From Turbatrix aceti (taxonomy: Eukaryota > Nematoda > Chromadorea > Rhabditida > Panagrolaimidae), in contig OZ017766.1 of the NCBI GenBank assembly GCA_963969345.1, positions 2,232,001 to 2,296,000 on the forward strand: DNA of 64,000 bases, in the 5' to 3' direction. The notes under the pieces are model-generated. The model was not told where the DNA came from, did not search any database, and worked only from the letters and a program-made list of their open reading frames with translations. Each line of letters starts with the position of its first letter. Position 1 is the stretch's first letter. This document shows positions 46,054 to 57,710 of the stretch, one piece after another. Made by a program: the position numbers and the translations under genes.

Positions 46054-46971
46054 GACTGAACGGTGCGTGAGGCTCACGTCCTCCTCACTCGCAGCGCCGT
46101 CGACATGGTACTTGGAGGGGGACTCGGCTTGCCAGCGCTGAAATGGACACTGCACTCAACCCGCTGGCTACTCGGCTCTCTGCCCTCTCCGGCCGGCGCC
46201 GGCCGTGTCAGGTCAGACTCAGTAATGGATTCCACGACACACGACAAAGAGGCGGCCCATTAGCCAAGTCGACTGGGACTTGCGCGATTCTTGTTTTTCG
46301 CAGTGACGACGACCACCCCAAGCGGGGACGCCAATTTATGATTAATGGCCAGCAGGGGGCTGCAGCGACACGCAAAAATGAGTAAGTTACCCGGCGACGA
46401 AAAAGGACACTTGTGGGAGTCTTGCCAAATGTCAAACACGTCAGAGAAGTCCGAGAACGCAAATTGAAGCGCGGGTGCTTCCTCATTCGTGACCAAATCG
46501 CTCCCTCCTTCGCCGAAACGCGTTTTAGCCGGACAAGAGAGGGGGGGGCGGCAACAAACAACTGTGATGACAGACGGGTGCCATTAAGGGCGGCAAGATT
46601 GCGCCATCGAAATATTACCGCTGACAGCTCCCGTCATCGCCTTGTTGTCAAACTGCGGCCTGGCCAGCGGCAACTGCTCTTCACACGGGCCAATTAAACG
46701 ACTCAGGCTCGGGCCGGATCAATTCGTCATCCGATACTGCGGCCGGGATATGTTGTGCAAAAAAAGCGTTTGTTGTGCAGGAAAAAAACAAAAGAATTCC
46801 CCCAGGCAGCATGAAAATTAGAGACAGCAGTCACCGCCGCGAAAGGTGCGTCAAATGCGTGTAAAAGGTCCCCGTGGTACTAATTCCATTCCCTCACGAC
46901 AGCAATCAGCGACCGACATCGACACCGGTTTATGCATGTCAAAAAACACAAAAGCCCATAAACCGAGCGAG
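46054..46971. other. Intergenic region between fucosyltransferase and pseudokinase genes
   Basis: No supported exon on either strand. It presumably holds the pseudokinase 3' UTR and the fucosyltransferase promoter. Confidence 0.5.
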
Positions 46972-48707
46972 TCAGAGCTCTTCGACTGGGAGGAGGGTGA
47001 CGACCGCGGTGAAGGTGCGGTCGGAGGAGCTGCCATCGCTTGGGAGGGAAACGCTTTCGCGACTGAAGCTCTCGCCGCTGGGCCGCTCTTCGTTGGCAAC
47101 AAAGTCGATGAACGCGAGGTCGATGAGCTCCTCGACCACGTTGAAGACGTGGAAGACGTCGTACTCGCGAAACACGCGCAGCAGCGGGAAGGCGATAAGC
47201 TCGTAGGCGAGGCGGAAGGAGCAGAGACGCTCTTCCGTCGGAATGACCGCTTCGTAAGACATCTGTCCGCTTTCGTCGCCGTCGAGAGCGCCCATTGCGA
47301 TCCGGACTCGATATGCAAGTGGCGTGCCACTGTCAAAGTTGTGAAACTGTCCCAGGGGAAATCCCGTGCGATTCATGGCCTTCAGGTTGGCCGGCCGGTG
47401 AGACGCCGAACGGATGCGCAGTCTCACGCGGGTGTCATCCTGAAAAAAAAGCCTTGAGCTACAAAAATAACTTTTTTCGTCTCCTCACGTTGGACATTCT
47501 CTTCGGGGTGCACATATGTCTTTCAAGGGCATTTCGGATGACGTTGTGCGCCTGGGTGCAGGTGAAGACGATGTGTGCCTTCAGGAAGACGCAGCGACGC
47601 ATCAGCTCGCTGGCCGACATCAGTTTGTCCTCGAACAACGGCATTGCAACTTGGAGAAACTCCTGCGCGAAGCCGTCGCAGCGCCTCTGAAGCAGGGCGT
47701 GGTCGGCAGGGCAGTACTCGGCAAGACCGTCCATAAAAGTAGAAAATCGCCGCGTGCTGTACATTTCCTCCACAGCATCTTTTGACGTACCGGGAATTTT
47801 AAAGCTGTCCTTGCCTGTAAAAAAAATAACTGCAAGCAAGCCGACATTCCAGACGTCAGCCTTGTACGCCAACCGCTTCGGAGCGCTGATATCCAGGTGC
47901 TGCGGCGTGTAAGCTCGGGAATCGTTGCCTATGCACGCGAAGCGGACAAATCTCGCAGCCGCCGGCGCTTCGTAACCGGCCTCTTCGAAGTTGGCCAACT
48001 GGACGTGTCCGGTGCCGTTGATCCTGACGTTGTCCGCCGAGACTGCGTTGTGCGTGATCGAGTGGCGTTCCAGGTAAACGAGTGCGCGGAGCACCGAGTG
48101 CAGCACGTAGATGCCGATGCCCAGCTCAACGGCATCGGAGCCTTCCAAACTACACCGGACGAAGCGCCGGAACGAGACCGTCGGCTCGAGGTACATCTTG
48201 ATTGTCTGCTTGGCCGGGTTTGTGGTCGTCTTGTAGGAGAAAAGAATGTTGGCGTGACTTAGGTGGTGCATCGCCAGCAGCTCCATCATCAGCTTGCGCG
48301 CACCAACTTCGGGGTGGTGAGCATCTTCGTTTTGTAGAAACTGAAAAAAAACATTTGCTTTGTTTTCTGCCGCGCAAACAAACTTTCTGAGTATTGATGC
48401 GCTTGACGACCATGTGCCGTATGCGGTTCTTGTTTGTGAAGACTCCAGCTGCCGGGTGAACGTCGCGGAAGTCGATGCCACGGGAGTGGCGGTGGGGGAA
48501 GAAATTCCAGGAGATGTCTTTCTTGAACTTTAGCTGATCGCAAGGCGTGTGTTTGACCCGCAGCACTGATTCCAGGCCCGAGAAGCCCGTGCGGTACTGC
48601 TCGAGCCCCCCGGGCTGATCACAGTCGCTGACCGTGCTCGTCATATCGCTGGGTATTACTTGTACTTGACTGGTTGCAGCAGATTGAACAGCTTCGCGAC
48701 GAAACAT
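46972..48707 (-). CDS. Pseudokinase with a novel C-terminal extension
   Basis: Exons 48707-48384, 48340-47489 and 47439-46972 give 547 residues. The fold is protein-kinase-like: a VAIK-type MVVKRI with its Lys, a C-helix Glu in KLMMELLAMHHLSHANIL, a hinge with KMYLEP, and a C-lobe DVWNVGLLAVIFFTGKDSF. The HRD loop reads HNAVSADN, so the catalytic Asp is Ala. DFG reads NFE, so the metal-binding Asp is Asn. There is no Gly-rich loop. Catalysis is therefore unlikely; a scaffold or allosteric role like STRAD is possible but is inference. About 155 C-terminal residues (DDTRVRLRIRS to TAVVTLLPVEEL) resemble no family I know. It is the last gene of a tight four-gene train, with its ATG 141 nt after the MSP-like gene's stop. 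Confidence 0.75.
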
Positions 48708-48749
48708 GCTAATTTATTTGACGACGTCCACACACGTAACAACAAATTC

Positions 48750-48751
48750 TG
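48750..48751 (-). promoter_or_regulatory. Candidate trans-splice acceptor of the pseudokinase gene
   Basis: TTGTCGATTGGCAG on the minus strand, 24 nt after the MSP-like gene's AATAAA and 42 nt before the ATG. The spacing is short, so this site is less certain than the others. Confidence 0.4.
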
Positions 48752-48773
48752 CCAATCGACAAGAATACCAGGT

Positions 48774-48779
48774 TTATTA
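48774..48779 (-). terminator. Poly(A) signal of the MSP-like gene
   Basis: Minus-strand AATAAA, about 70 nt after the stop codon. Confidence 0.6.
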
Positions 48780-48848
48780 TACAAAAAAGGGGGAAAACAA
48801 AGCTGTCGGCGGGCGTAAGTGCTTGGATTTCGTGCTGGATGAACAAGT

Positions 48849-49951
48849 CTAAAGCGTTCGGACAACTCTTGCGATGATCTTGACGGTGTGGGGCTCCTTG
48901 CTGTCGGGCGCATTGACGTAGCGGAAGCGGATCGGCAGGGTGGTCGCCTGGTTGACGAGCACGGCAGACGCAATCAGGACGAAGTTGATGGACTCGCCCT
49001 TGGGCGCTGTCAGCTCGGTGGGCGTGCAGTGGACGCCTGGTGGGGGCTTGACGACGAAGATCATGCCGTCGGTGCCGTTGTTGATGAACCGGAGGGCGCA
49101 GGGCTCGTCGGCGACCAGTGTAATGTTCACCGACTTGTCTACGAGATCGGCCATTCCAAGTGGCGGAGCGACGGCCTCGCCGCTGTGCTTGCCGACCGCC
49201 TTGGCAGGGACGGCGATGCGCTGTTGCACCTCGAGGGGCACGAGTTGCTGCCCGTTGCCCAGGATGAGGCTGTCTATGCCGGACGCGTTCGTCATCATCG
49301 GTGGATTCGACACGTCCACCTGGCTTCCTGAAAATCATTGGTCCTGGCAAGAATGCCCAACAACAACGTACTGTTTTTGTCCTGAAGAGCGCCAATGTTC
49401 TTGCCCTGATCGCTGAACTCCTCGGCGGATAACCGAGCTGAAGCTGGTTTTCCTTCGGCGGAGCCGCTCTGGTTGCTGCCCTTATCGTCCTCGTTCGATC
49501 CTGACTTTTTAGCACTAGGCTCCTTCTTGACTTCTTGCTTGGCTTCTTTCTTGACTTCTTTCTTTGCTTTCTTCTTCCTAGCGAAATCGCCCGAGGTCGG
49601 CGACGTCGCAAAGGACTTGGCCTTCGATGCCTGGCCCTTGCCCTTGCCTTTGCTAGATTTGGACTTGGACGAAGTCCTGGACGGTTTGGAAGAACTGGAG
49701 CCCCTTGAGCTCTTGGAGGACGTGCGGGAAACAGACCGCCGTCTAGGCCGGGCTCGGGAACGCTTCTTTACGACGGGTGGCTGGGAGCGGCGCATGAGGC
49801 GGTACACAATGATGGCCATGTGCGACATGAAGAAGAGCAGCAAGGCGACTGCCACCATCGAAGCCGTGACGATGAGCCGGTCCACGGCATCCTCGAGCAA
49901 CCTGAGCTTGCTCTCGATGACACTACCCTCGACATCTTGGTAGCGTGTCAT
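48849..49951 (-). CDS. Membrane-anchored protein with C-terminal MSP-like domain
   Basis: Exons 49951-49372 and 49327-48849 give 352 residues. A short N-terminus leads to one transmembrane helix (VTASMVAVALLLFFMSHMAI). About 140 residues of Lys/Ser/Arg-rich linker follow, with RSRARPRRRSVSRTSSKSSR and KKKAKKEVKKEAKQEVKKE. The last ~130 residues look like an MSP/VAP immunoglobulin fold: NITLVADEPCALRFINNGTDG, IFVVKPPPGVHCTPTELTAP, KGESINFVLIAS. MSP domains form sperm cytoskeletal filaments in nematodes or bind FFAT motifs in VAP proteins. Here the domain follows the helix, the reverse of VAP. In-frame ATGs exist further upstream; the chosen one gives MTRYQDVEG. The domain call rests on pattern, not on a search. 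Confidence 0.68.
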
Positions 49952-50164
49952 GGCGTCGTGACGTCTTGCGATCGCTCGACTCCGGGAGTGGTATGCGTGC
50001 AATGCCCGCCTTTGTCGACGTGTTTCGTGCGAATTTGTCGACGTGTTTCCGGCATGCAAAAATCGCCGCGCGTCGACTCTGATCAGAGCCAATCAAATTT
50101 TATACGTAAATTTACTCGTTTTTACTCGTAAGTCATGCAAACTGCAAAATCGTGACTTCTTCCG

Positions 50165-51654
50165 TCACGAGGAATGGACGTCTTTCTTCTTCTTCGCAGG
50201 CTTCGAAGGAGCCACCCAGAGTTTGAGTTTCCTGCGCTTTTCCTGTGCCCTCGCGTACTCGATGGCGCACTGTTCAAAGTAGTCCTCTGACTGCAGTTGC
50301 GCCGAGGGCGCGAACTGGAGAGATCGTAGGTTTTCGAAGACGTCGGAGATGAGCGAGCTGACGTACTCCCTGGTGTTGCTGTTCTCGGAGCGGCGGGGGA
50401 GGTCGGGGGTGAGTGTGTACTCGGGAGCAAAGAACTCGCGGTACTCCGTGGTCCAGGGGATGGTGTTGCTGATAATGTCGTCCTGCTCGCAGACGATGGC
50501 CGTCTCAAAGGCCCAGCAGCGCGCGACGTTGCGCAGTGTGTATCCGCCGCCGCCGACGCACATCATGGGGCGGCCCAGAGACTTGATAAAGCGAACACAC
50601 TCTCTGAAAACTCCAGACTTGAATTCAACCCGCAGACTCAAATTGAGACGCACCCGTGTCCTCTGAAGCTGAGGTTGAAGCATCCCAGTCGGTCAGATCC
50701 CAGGGAATCCGCACCGCACTGCAGCACGATCACGTTGGGGTCAAAGTGCTCGATAACCCCCCGCAAAATGGGCTTGAAGAGCGACTCGTAGGCTGAAACG
50801 GTTTTCCTAAGCCAGACCCCTCTCGCCGTGGCGACTCACTGTCATCGTCCATGCCCTCGCGGAGAGGCACGTTCACACTGTAGAACTTGCCGTTGCCCTG
50901 GCCGTAGTCACTCATCTCGCCGGTGCCGGGGAAAAAGTAGTTGCCGAATCGGTGGAGAGAAAGCGTCATGACGCGGTCCGTCCAGTAGAAAGCCTCCTGG
51001 ACGCCGTCGCCATGGTGGATGTCGATGTCGATGTAGAGCACGCGCTGGTGCACCTTGAGTAGCTCCAGGATGCCGAGCACGATGTCGTTGACGTAGCAGA
51101 AGCCGGAGGCCTCGGCCTTCTTCGCGTGGTGCAGCCCGCCACTCCAGTTGGTCGCGATGTCGCAGATGCCAGCGTTGATGCAGCGCGCGGCCTCAATGCT
51201 GCCCCCCGCGGACATCTGGCAAAAGTCGTAGACACCGTCGAAGATGGGGCTGCAAAAAAAACCGGTAATGCCTCTTCGTTCGCGCCAAGACCCACCAATC
51301 CTCGCCGATGTTGAACTTGCTGAAGAGATACTCGTTTTCGTGCGCGTTGAAAGGGTTCACGGAGCGCAGAAACTCAAGGTAGTCCGTGGCGTGGTAGACG
51401 GCCATCTCCTCGAACTTGGCGTGCGGCGGTTCGACGTGCGTCATGTAGCGGTGGAGCCCGTAGTTGACGACGAGCGAGTGGCACGCCGCGATGCGCTGGG
51501 GCTTCATAGGGTGCTGCGGGCCGTAGTGGAAGAAGCCGACGTTGACGTTGTGGAAGTAGAAGATGCGGCGCTTGGCCCCGACGACGTCCTCCTCGTCGCG
51601 TTTGTTGTCGCCCCGGACCGTGGCCAGCGTGGACGGCGCTGGCGATTTCGGCAT
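50165..51654 (-). CDS. HDAC3: Class I histone deacetylase, HDAC3-like
   Basis: Exons 51654-51296, 51249-50840, 50792-50654 and 50603-50165 give 448 residues. Class I core is intact: [38 protein letters not shown], the catalytic His pair, zinc ligands in [20 protein letters not shown] and [17 protein letters not shown], and the catalytic Tyr in [30 protein letters not shown] and the HDAC3-type [20 protein letters not shown] point to HDAC3 over HDAC1/2. The usual acidic tail is replaced by a basic one ([15 protein letters not shown]). Known role: lysine deacetylation in co-repressor complexes. The start was chosen because an acceptor, GGGTTCAG, lies 8 nt upstream; an in-frame ATG at 51819 would fall within the ARID2 3' UTR. 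It follows ARID2 in the same direction. Confidence 0.93.
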
Positions 51655-51662
51655 TGCTTCCT

Positions 51663-51664
51663 CT
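51663..51664 (-). promoter_or_regulatory. Predicted trans-splice acceptor of HDAC3
   Basis: Minus-strand TTGGGGGTTCAG, 8 nt before the ATG and about 104 nt after the ARID2 AATAAA, which is operon-type geometry. Confidence 0.6.
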
Positions 51665-51766
51665 GAACCCCCAACATCAGAACCGCCCTGCCATCCGAGC
51701 TCTTCAGATATGTCCAGTGTGCAGAGCAACACTCTGCCCCCGGCAAACGCGCAGGTAAGGCATGAA

Positions 51767-51772
51767 TTTATT
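51767..51772 (-). terminator. Poly(A) signal of ARID2
   Basis: Minus-strand AATAAA, about 190 nt after the ARID2 stop and upstream of the HDAC3 acceptor. Confidence 0.6.
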
Positions 51773-51961
51773 TCTTCAGGAATGCCGTGGGGGCCGACCG
51801 ACTTCGGGGCCTCAGGCACTTAGGACCTGTCAAAAGAGGCATAAACAGTGTGGAGTTTGGGTACATGCTGTGCGAGTCTGGCGACCCGCACGGTGATTTG
51901 GTTTGGTGATAGACCCGCAAGGGGTGAGGAGGGAGGGGCCACCGTGGGAGCTGGGGAGAGA

Positions 51962-54900
51962 TCACAACGCAGGCCGGCTCGGCTGGGGCGTGCTATGGAG
52001 GCGGTGTTGCAGGTCAACGGACGCAAGCCGTTGCGGTGGTTGCTGGTGATGGTTAGGGTGGTGGTGCACGACATGGCGGGGCAGCGTCGCTGGTCTCGGA
52101 TCGTCCGGTGAGGGCGGATAGAGCTCGGTCAGACACTGCAGTAGCGCACTGCTGGCCTCGAGTCTCGAGCATGCGAATACCGACATGAATGATTCGTGCC
52201 GTCGTATCAGGCTGAAAGGAACAATGTTCAGCCGTCGGAAAATCAAAGAAAGACACTCACCTTCTGCCCTCGTCCGAGTACCTGGCTATGTTGCGCAAAA
52301 CGAGTGCAGCGGTCAGCCGGATGGCCTTCGTCACGGGACCTTCCTGGTCATCCTGCAAACAGTCACCGTAAACCAACAATCTTTGCCAAACAAGACTCAC
52401 CGTAATCTCACGACCGAAAGTGGCGTAAACGTGGCGTTTGATGACGTCGACGGCCGGCGCAAAGTTGACGAGAGACTTGGGATCCCTCAGCTTTTCGGCA
52501 ATCTGCTGCCGGAGCTTTCCCAGGTACACCTGGGCACCTCCGATCTCGTTGCGTCTTATCGCAAGGCTCCGGAGGTTGTTCTCGGGACAGTGGTGATCCT
52601 GGAGGTGCGTGATGACGGACCACTTGCCACGGCGCGTGCTGTCGCACGACGGCCACATGCAGACGTAGAGGCCTTCGGCGTCGCAGTTCTCCGGCGTGAT
52701 GTGTTTGTGGACGTGGTGCGAGATGACCTCATCGGCGGTCTGGAACATGCTACCGCACGCGTCCCATTCGCACATGAAATCAATCGTAGACGTCGACGGC
52801 ACACCCGGCGTGATCGCAGTCACCGCGCCCTGGGACTTGCAGGACGACGGCCGGGAGGCGGCGTCGACGTGCTGCTGCTCGTCGGCGTCGGCAGAACCCG
52901 AAGCACGAGCTCGCTTGCCGCCTTTCGATCTGGGAGTCGTGCTCTGGCGTCGCTAAAGCGTGGAATTAGCAAAAACCTGCCCAAAAATCAATTCCTACCC
53001 TCTTCGTAGCAGGAGTTCCGTTGGCGACGACGGTCTTATCCGCGCCTGTTTCCTTGCCTTTGCGTTGTCTGGGCGACTTCCAGGCGCCGTTGGGCGGAGG
53101 CGGATCGGCTGCGGCAGAAGACGTCATCTCGCTGCACACCGAATTCACAGCGTCGTTGAGGCGCTCTTCCTTCGTCGTCGCGCGGGGCTGCTCGTCGGAG
53201 ACTGGTTTGCCTTCGACCTCACGAACTCCGTTCCCGACATGCGCGTTCGTCTCTTCAGCCGCCGGGGCGCCGTTCATCTTCGGGACGTCCTGTTCTGGCT
53301 TCGGAGGCGACATCGTGCCGTTGAGGCCGTTCTGCTCGTGTTTAGGACTCGCGATGCCGTTGGCCTCCACGGCGTGCACCGCCTGCTTCTTGGCACTGAG
53401 CTGGTCGACTTCGGAGGCATCTTCCTCGTCGACTTCCATTTCCTCGTCATCGGCGGCGTTCTCGCCTTCCGCCTCGCCGTCGGCGGTCGCGTTCGAAGCA
53501 GGTGCCTTCTGGTGCGACACCCGACCGTTGACGACAGGAGCCGTCTGACTGTTCTCCTTCTCGCTCTTGCCAACGACGGACGCAGTCGAGGCGGGTTCGT
53601 CGGACGCGGTAGTCGAAGCAGGGCCCGGCAGCGAGTTCTCCTCCGCCTTCGCGGAAGCAGCCGTGTTCTCGATGCGAATGATCTGCGTCTCGTGCTGCTC
53701 GTTGACCGGCGAGATGATCGAGCACGCGGCGACGGCTTCTGCGCAGACTTCCAGCTTCACCTGCTCCGAAGATACGGGCAACGCAGCTGCTGGCACCGCG
53801 GGTGGCTCCTTTTCGACCGCCGGCGAAGCCTCCTTCGACGAGACATCTCCCGAACCGACCAGGGACGTCGAAGAGGATGTAGGTTCTTCGGGAACGCCGT
53901 TAGGAAGAGCGGCAGCGGTGGACGGTGCAGTCGGGGCTGCGACGGGCTCGGCCTTGGGTGTGGATGCGAGGATCTTCTGCATCAAGGGATGACTCGAGGC
54001 CACGCTAGACGACGAGGCAGTCGAAGACGCTGGCGGCGCAGGTGGCGTCGCCATGTACCGAATGCCGCGGATCAGGGTGTTGTTCGGGGCAGTGACGACC
54101 TCGGTGGAAGGATAAATGCTTCTGAAACGACAAAAGTAATGGCTGCGGGACAAGACCAGAAACCCACTTGAGCAGGGCGGTGAAGAGCTGCACGGAGCCG
54201 CTCAGGCACTGGTGCACCAGCCGCATGTGATCCACGTAGGCGGAGTATACCTCGCCCCGTCCCACGGTGCCGTCAACGTCGCTCACGCAGTGCTCACGAA
54301 TCCACTTGGCGGTGAGTGTGCGTACTTTTTCATCCTGCGACATCTGCGCGAACTGCGGTGGCGGCATAGGCGACGCAGCGTGGTGCTGCAGGGGCCGTCG
54401 CGTAGCCGGGTAGGTCGGAGACGCGAACGACCCCATCTGGGCTGCGCGGAAGCCCGGCAGAGGGTGAGACATGTTATGTGGCTGCCCGGCCATCGGCGGA
54501 AAATGGCCAGGACGGGAATGGGCGGTGCCGGCGTAGTTGTCAACCACGTGGATGCCGGAGAGACCAGTTCGGCCGAAGGCAGCGGCTTCGCTCGTGATGA
54601 AGCTGATGAGCAGATCGATGCACGCCGGGTACATCAGGATCTGCTTGACCGCGGACCTGCCCAGCTCGGTGAACTGAAAAACGCCCGATTTCATAAAAAC
54701 AAAGTTCAAGATGGGCACGAGCAAACAAACTAGAATCCCCTTACCTGGTACAAAGTCTCAAGCGTGTAAATGCAGATGAGAACATCTTTCACGGTCGCCA
54801 GGCAAAAGAGCCTCTCGATAATGGTCCTGTCGATGAACTCGGCGCAGACCGTCTCATTTCGCTGATTCTGGCAGAGCGCAGCAATGATTTCGAGTGCGTG

Positions 54901-56491
54901 CAATACGCGGGCCTTGTCCTCGGTCTGGAGTGCGTCGCAGACGACTTTGAGGAGCAGGCAGTTGATGTAGATGCCGTCCTTCGTCATGAGATCCACCTCG
55001 CTGCCGATGTTGCAGAGCGTGTCGAAGGCGTCGTTCGCAATGCTCACGAACTTGGAAGACGCGCAGACCGCGATGAAGTTGATGACGGCCTGGCACTTGG
55101 CCATGATCGAGTGGTTTTCGTACTCAAATGAAAAGTTGCGCAGCACGCCGATCGCCTGCGAGACCCGGAAGAGAGCCGGGTGCTTGACGCTGAATTCCAT
55201 CTCCGGGGGCACGAAGAACTCGTCGGACGTGGACGGCACCGGGTCGAGCGGGATCAGGGCCAGCACGTCCTCGTCTCGGATGCCCGCATTTCGCCAGAAA
55301 TCGTCGAATTTGTGATCGCAGAACTCCCTCCAGCCCTTGGCGACTGATTGCAGGACTTCGTCTGCAAAATGTGAATTTTGAAACCGATTGCCAGGCAATT
55401 TTAAACACGTCAACCCCGGCACCTGTTCAGGTAGAGCAGAACTCTGTGTTTTGCATGTCGCCAAAATACTCACCGCTGCCATAAACGCCGGCATGGGCGA
55501 CGATGAGCGGCAGGAGGAGCGGGACTTTCTGCAGCTCGATGTGGTTGTCGCCCGGCGCCGAGCCGATGATAATGGCGTTGAAGGCAAAGTCGACTTCGTT
55601 GGGGAGCCCTGAGTACAGGGACTTGATGAGCTGCGAGTACGCCTGGCCGTCGTAGTCGCGGCTGTCGCACATGCCCCTCTGCGACATGCCGAGCGGGCAC
55701 TCCGTGGAGGCGAAGAGCGTCCGGCGCTTGCCGAACACGTCGAGGTCGTGCTCGTCGATGTCGCCCACCGTCTCGACTTCCTCGTACTTGGACAGGTACC
55801 GCATGTAGAACACCTTCATAGCGTTGTCTATCATCTCCACGTCCCGCGAGTAGCCGACGGCCGCGGCGACGTCCAGCCACTCGTCCCTGTTCGAGACCTT
55901 GGCGTAGCCCCCGCGCTCCTGCACCTCTGCGTAGAGGTCGTAGAGGTTCACTACGCGCCCGTTCAGCATAGGTGGCTTGAAATTGCAGTTCCTGTAAGAT
56001 TGAAGGGGTTACAGCAAGACTGTAGGGCTTCGGAGCAGTTGCGAAGGAGATTTTTCATTTACGCTTAAAAATTAAACTTCGGCTTTTAGAATTCCAATGC
56101 GTCGGTTTTTCATAAACTTTTCCGGCAGAAATATGTATAAAACCGCACGTGAATCGAATTTTGCGTAGTCGCCAAACGCATTGTTGCATCCTACTTCCGC
56201 TGTTTTTGCGCGCAGCAGTCGTGTGCGCTTCAACTACCCCTCGAAGCAGTCGGCGGAAGGTGCGGAGACCCAACACGCCTCCCGGCGTTCGGAACGTGCA
56301 CGATTAATCGGATACCCCTGCAAGGACGAAGAAACGAACCATTTTGAGCGGTAAAAGTTGCGAAGAGTGCTGTCAAACTGCCGACGCCGGACGACGGCGA
56401 CCGGCTTCTGGTCGATGTCTGTCAGGTACCGCTGCACGGCAGCCCGTTGTCTGAAGCTGGCAGAAGCCTCAGCTGCGACGTTGCTGCCCAT
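51962..56491 (-). CDS. swsn-7 (ARID2): ARID2 / BAF200 (SWSN-7), PBAF chromatin-remodelling subunit
   Basis: Exons 56491-56340, 55991-55474, 55361-54745, 54673-54168, 54121-52999, 52952-52401, 52352-52261 and 52211-51962 give 1269 residues. The ARID domain spans roughly residues 35-125 (STLRNFYRSKW joined to NCNFKPP, then DLYAEVQERGGYAKVS, FYMRYLSKYE). LIKSLYSGLPNEVDFAFN and the armadillo-like region (GVLRNFSFEYEN, FDTLCNIGSEV) match ARID2. An RFX-type DNA-binding domain follows (KVRTLTAKWIREHC...YSAYVDHMR). A long acidic Ser/Pro region separates it from two C2H2 fingers (FMCEWDACGSMFQTADEVISHH, YVCMWPSCDSTRRGKW..HLQDHHC). The terminal block DDQEGPVTKAIRLTAALVLRNIARYS is the ARID2 signature. 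It acts in nuclear PBAF SWI/SNF. First gene of the four-gene train. Confidence 0.95.
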
Positions 56492-57710
56492 CGCGGAAAG
56501 GCTAACTTCTGATGCGTGTGGGTGGCGTAGTTACCGTCTGCAACGGAAAGAGTGGAAAAGGACATAGGACGCGAAAATGAACGCAATTCCTCGCGAGTCC
56601 AAAATTGTGTAATCCAAAAAAAGCATGCTAAGGGGCTGGCAGCTTGGTGTCCACTCCGCGTGAACCGGTCAGTGCCGGACGCTGCTCGCGGGCGGCGGCG
56701 GCCACGCAAAAGACGCGGAGCCGACGCAGGCAGCACAAAAATGCGCAAAGTCGCCGGCAGCGGTCGTAGTCCCAGACGCAGTCCACTACGAAGCACACGC
56801 GTTTCCCCGACTTTGCCTCCTGCCAGTCGAGTTGCTGCCGCTGCCAGACGATGCGCGCGCGCAACGACGCAAGAAAGTGAACGTGGGGACAAGACGAGAC
56901 GCCACTTGGCCCCTAGCGATAGATTGAGCAGAGCGCGCGCTGAAAACTGAAAAAAAAGCGGCCGAATGCGCGTCAAGGACAAGAGACGAAAAACGCAGAA
57001 AAATACGCTCGCTTGTCTGGTCCCAGTCAGCAGTGCAGAGCGAGCGAAAAGCGCACACCAGCGGACAGCAGAACGCGTGCGCGCGAGCGACGCCCGTCCG
57101 TCGCGGCATACAAACATCCACCTTTCGCGTTGATGGTCAGTCGCGTTCGCAGCGACCGCCGCGGCAGCAGGCCATGACGGATGCACGCTGCAGCGAGAGA
57201 AAAGTGGCTGAGGAAGAGGGCGCAGAGTGCGTGCTTTTCAGAAGGCGCGCTGCATTGTCGACCTACCAACAGCTGCGGAATCTCGCGCGTAATCGCCAGA
57301 TATGCGTATAAGCGTACCAGAAGGCGCGCGGAACAGAAGGACACCCAGTCTAGTGGATGGGACGATGAATCCGAGCACCACGTCTTCCGTGGAAATGAAA
57401 AGCCTTCGAAATTGGTCGTTTTTCAGTGCAAAGCAAAAATCAATGCTCTTTTTTCGTTTTGAGAGGAGGCGACGACGCACCAACACTGTTTTTGCAATTC
57501 AACTTCTTTCACAGTTCAAAGGTCACCGTTGTTATGCACGTAATTGACGTGTCGAGTGGTCAGTGACAAAGCGGCGGGCGCTGCATGATGACAGCTGATT
57601 GCACCTGCAGCGGACCGCCGCCGCCGCTGCCAGTCCTTTTTTCGACGCGCTGCGACGTTGCAAGCGCCAGCGAGTGGGAAAAAGCAGACGAGCACGCACG
57701 AAAAAACAAG
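56492..57710. other. Region between the NRF-6-like gene and ARID2
   Basis: Holds the ARID2 promoter and the NRF-6-like 3' UTR. Open frames here overlap on several frames, are compositionally biased (Arg, Ala, Cys, Ser) and lack recognisable domains, so I do not call a gene. Confidence 0.5.
56538..56539 (-). promoter_or_regulatory. Candidate splice acceptor in the ARID2 leader
   Basis: Minus-strand CTCTTTCCGTTGCAG, 46 nt before the ATG. It could be trans-splicing of the operon's first gene or a 5' UTR cis-acceptor. Confidence 0.45.

Noticed and set aside
51655..51819. Longer HDAC3 N-terminus from an ATG at 51819
   Set aside because: It would start inside the predicted ARID2 3' UTR, has no HDAC similarity, and a trans-splice acceptor lies at 51663.
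52960..54171. 403-codon plus-strand frame opposite ARID2
   Set aside because: Arg/Leu/Gly-rich shadow of the acidic Ser/Ala region of ARID2; no domain.
56422..57186. 254-codon minus-strand frame upstream of ARID2
   Set aside because: Overlaps the ARID2 first exon in another frame, is low in recognisable features, and lies where the promoter and leader acceptor are expected.
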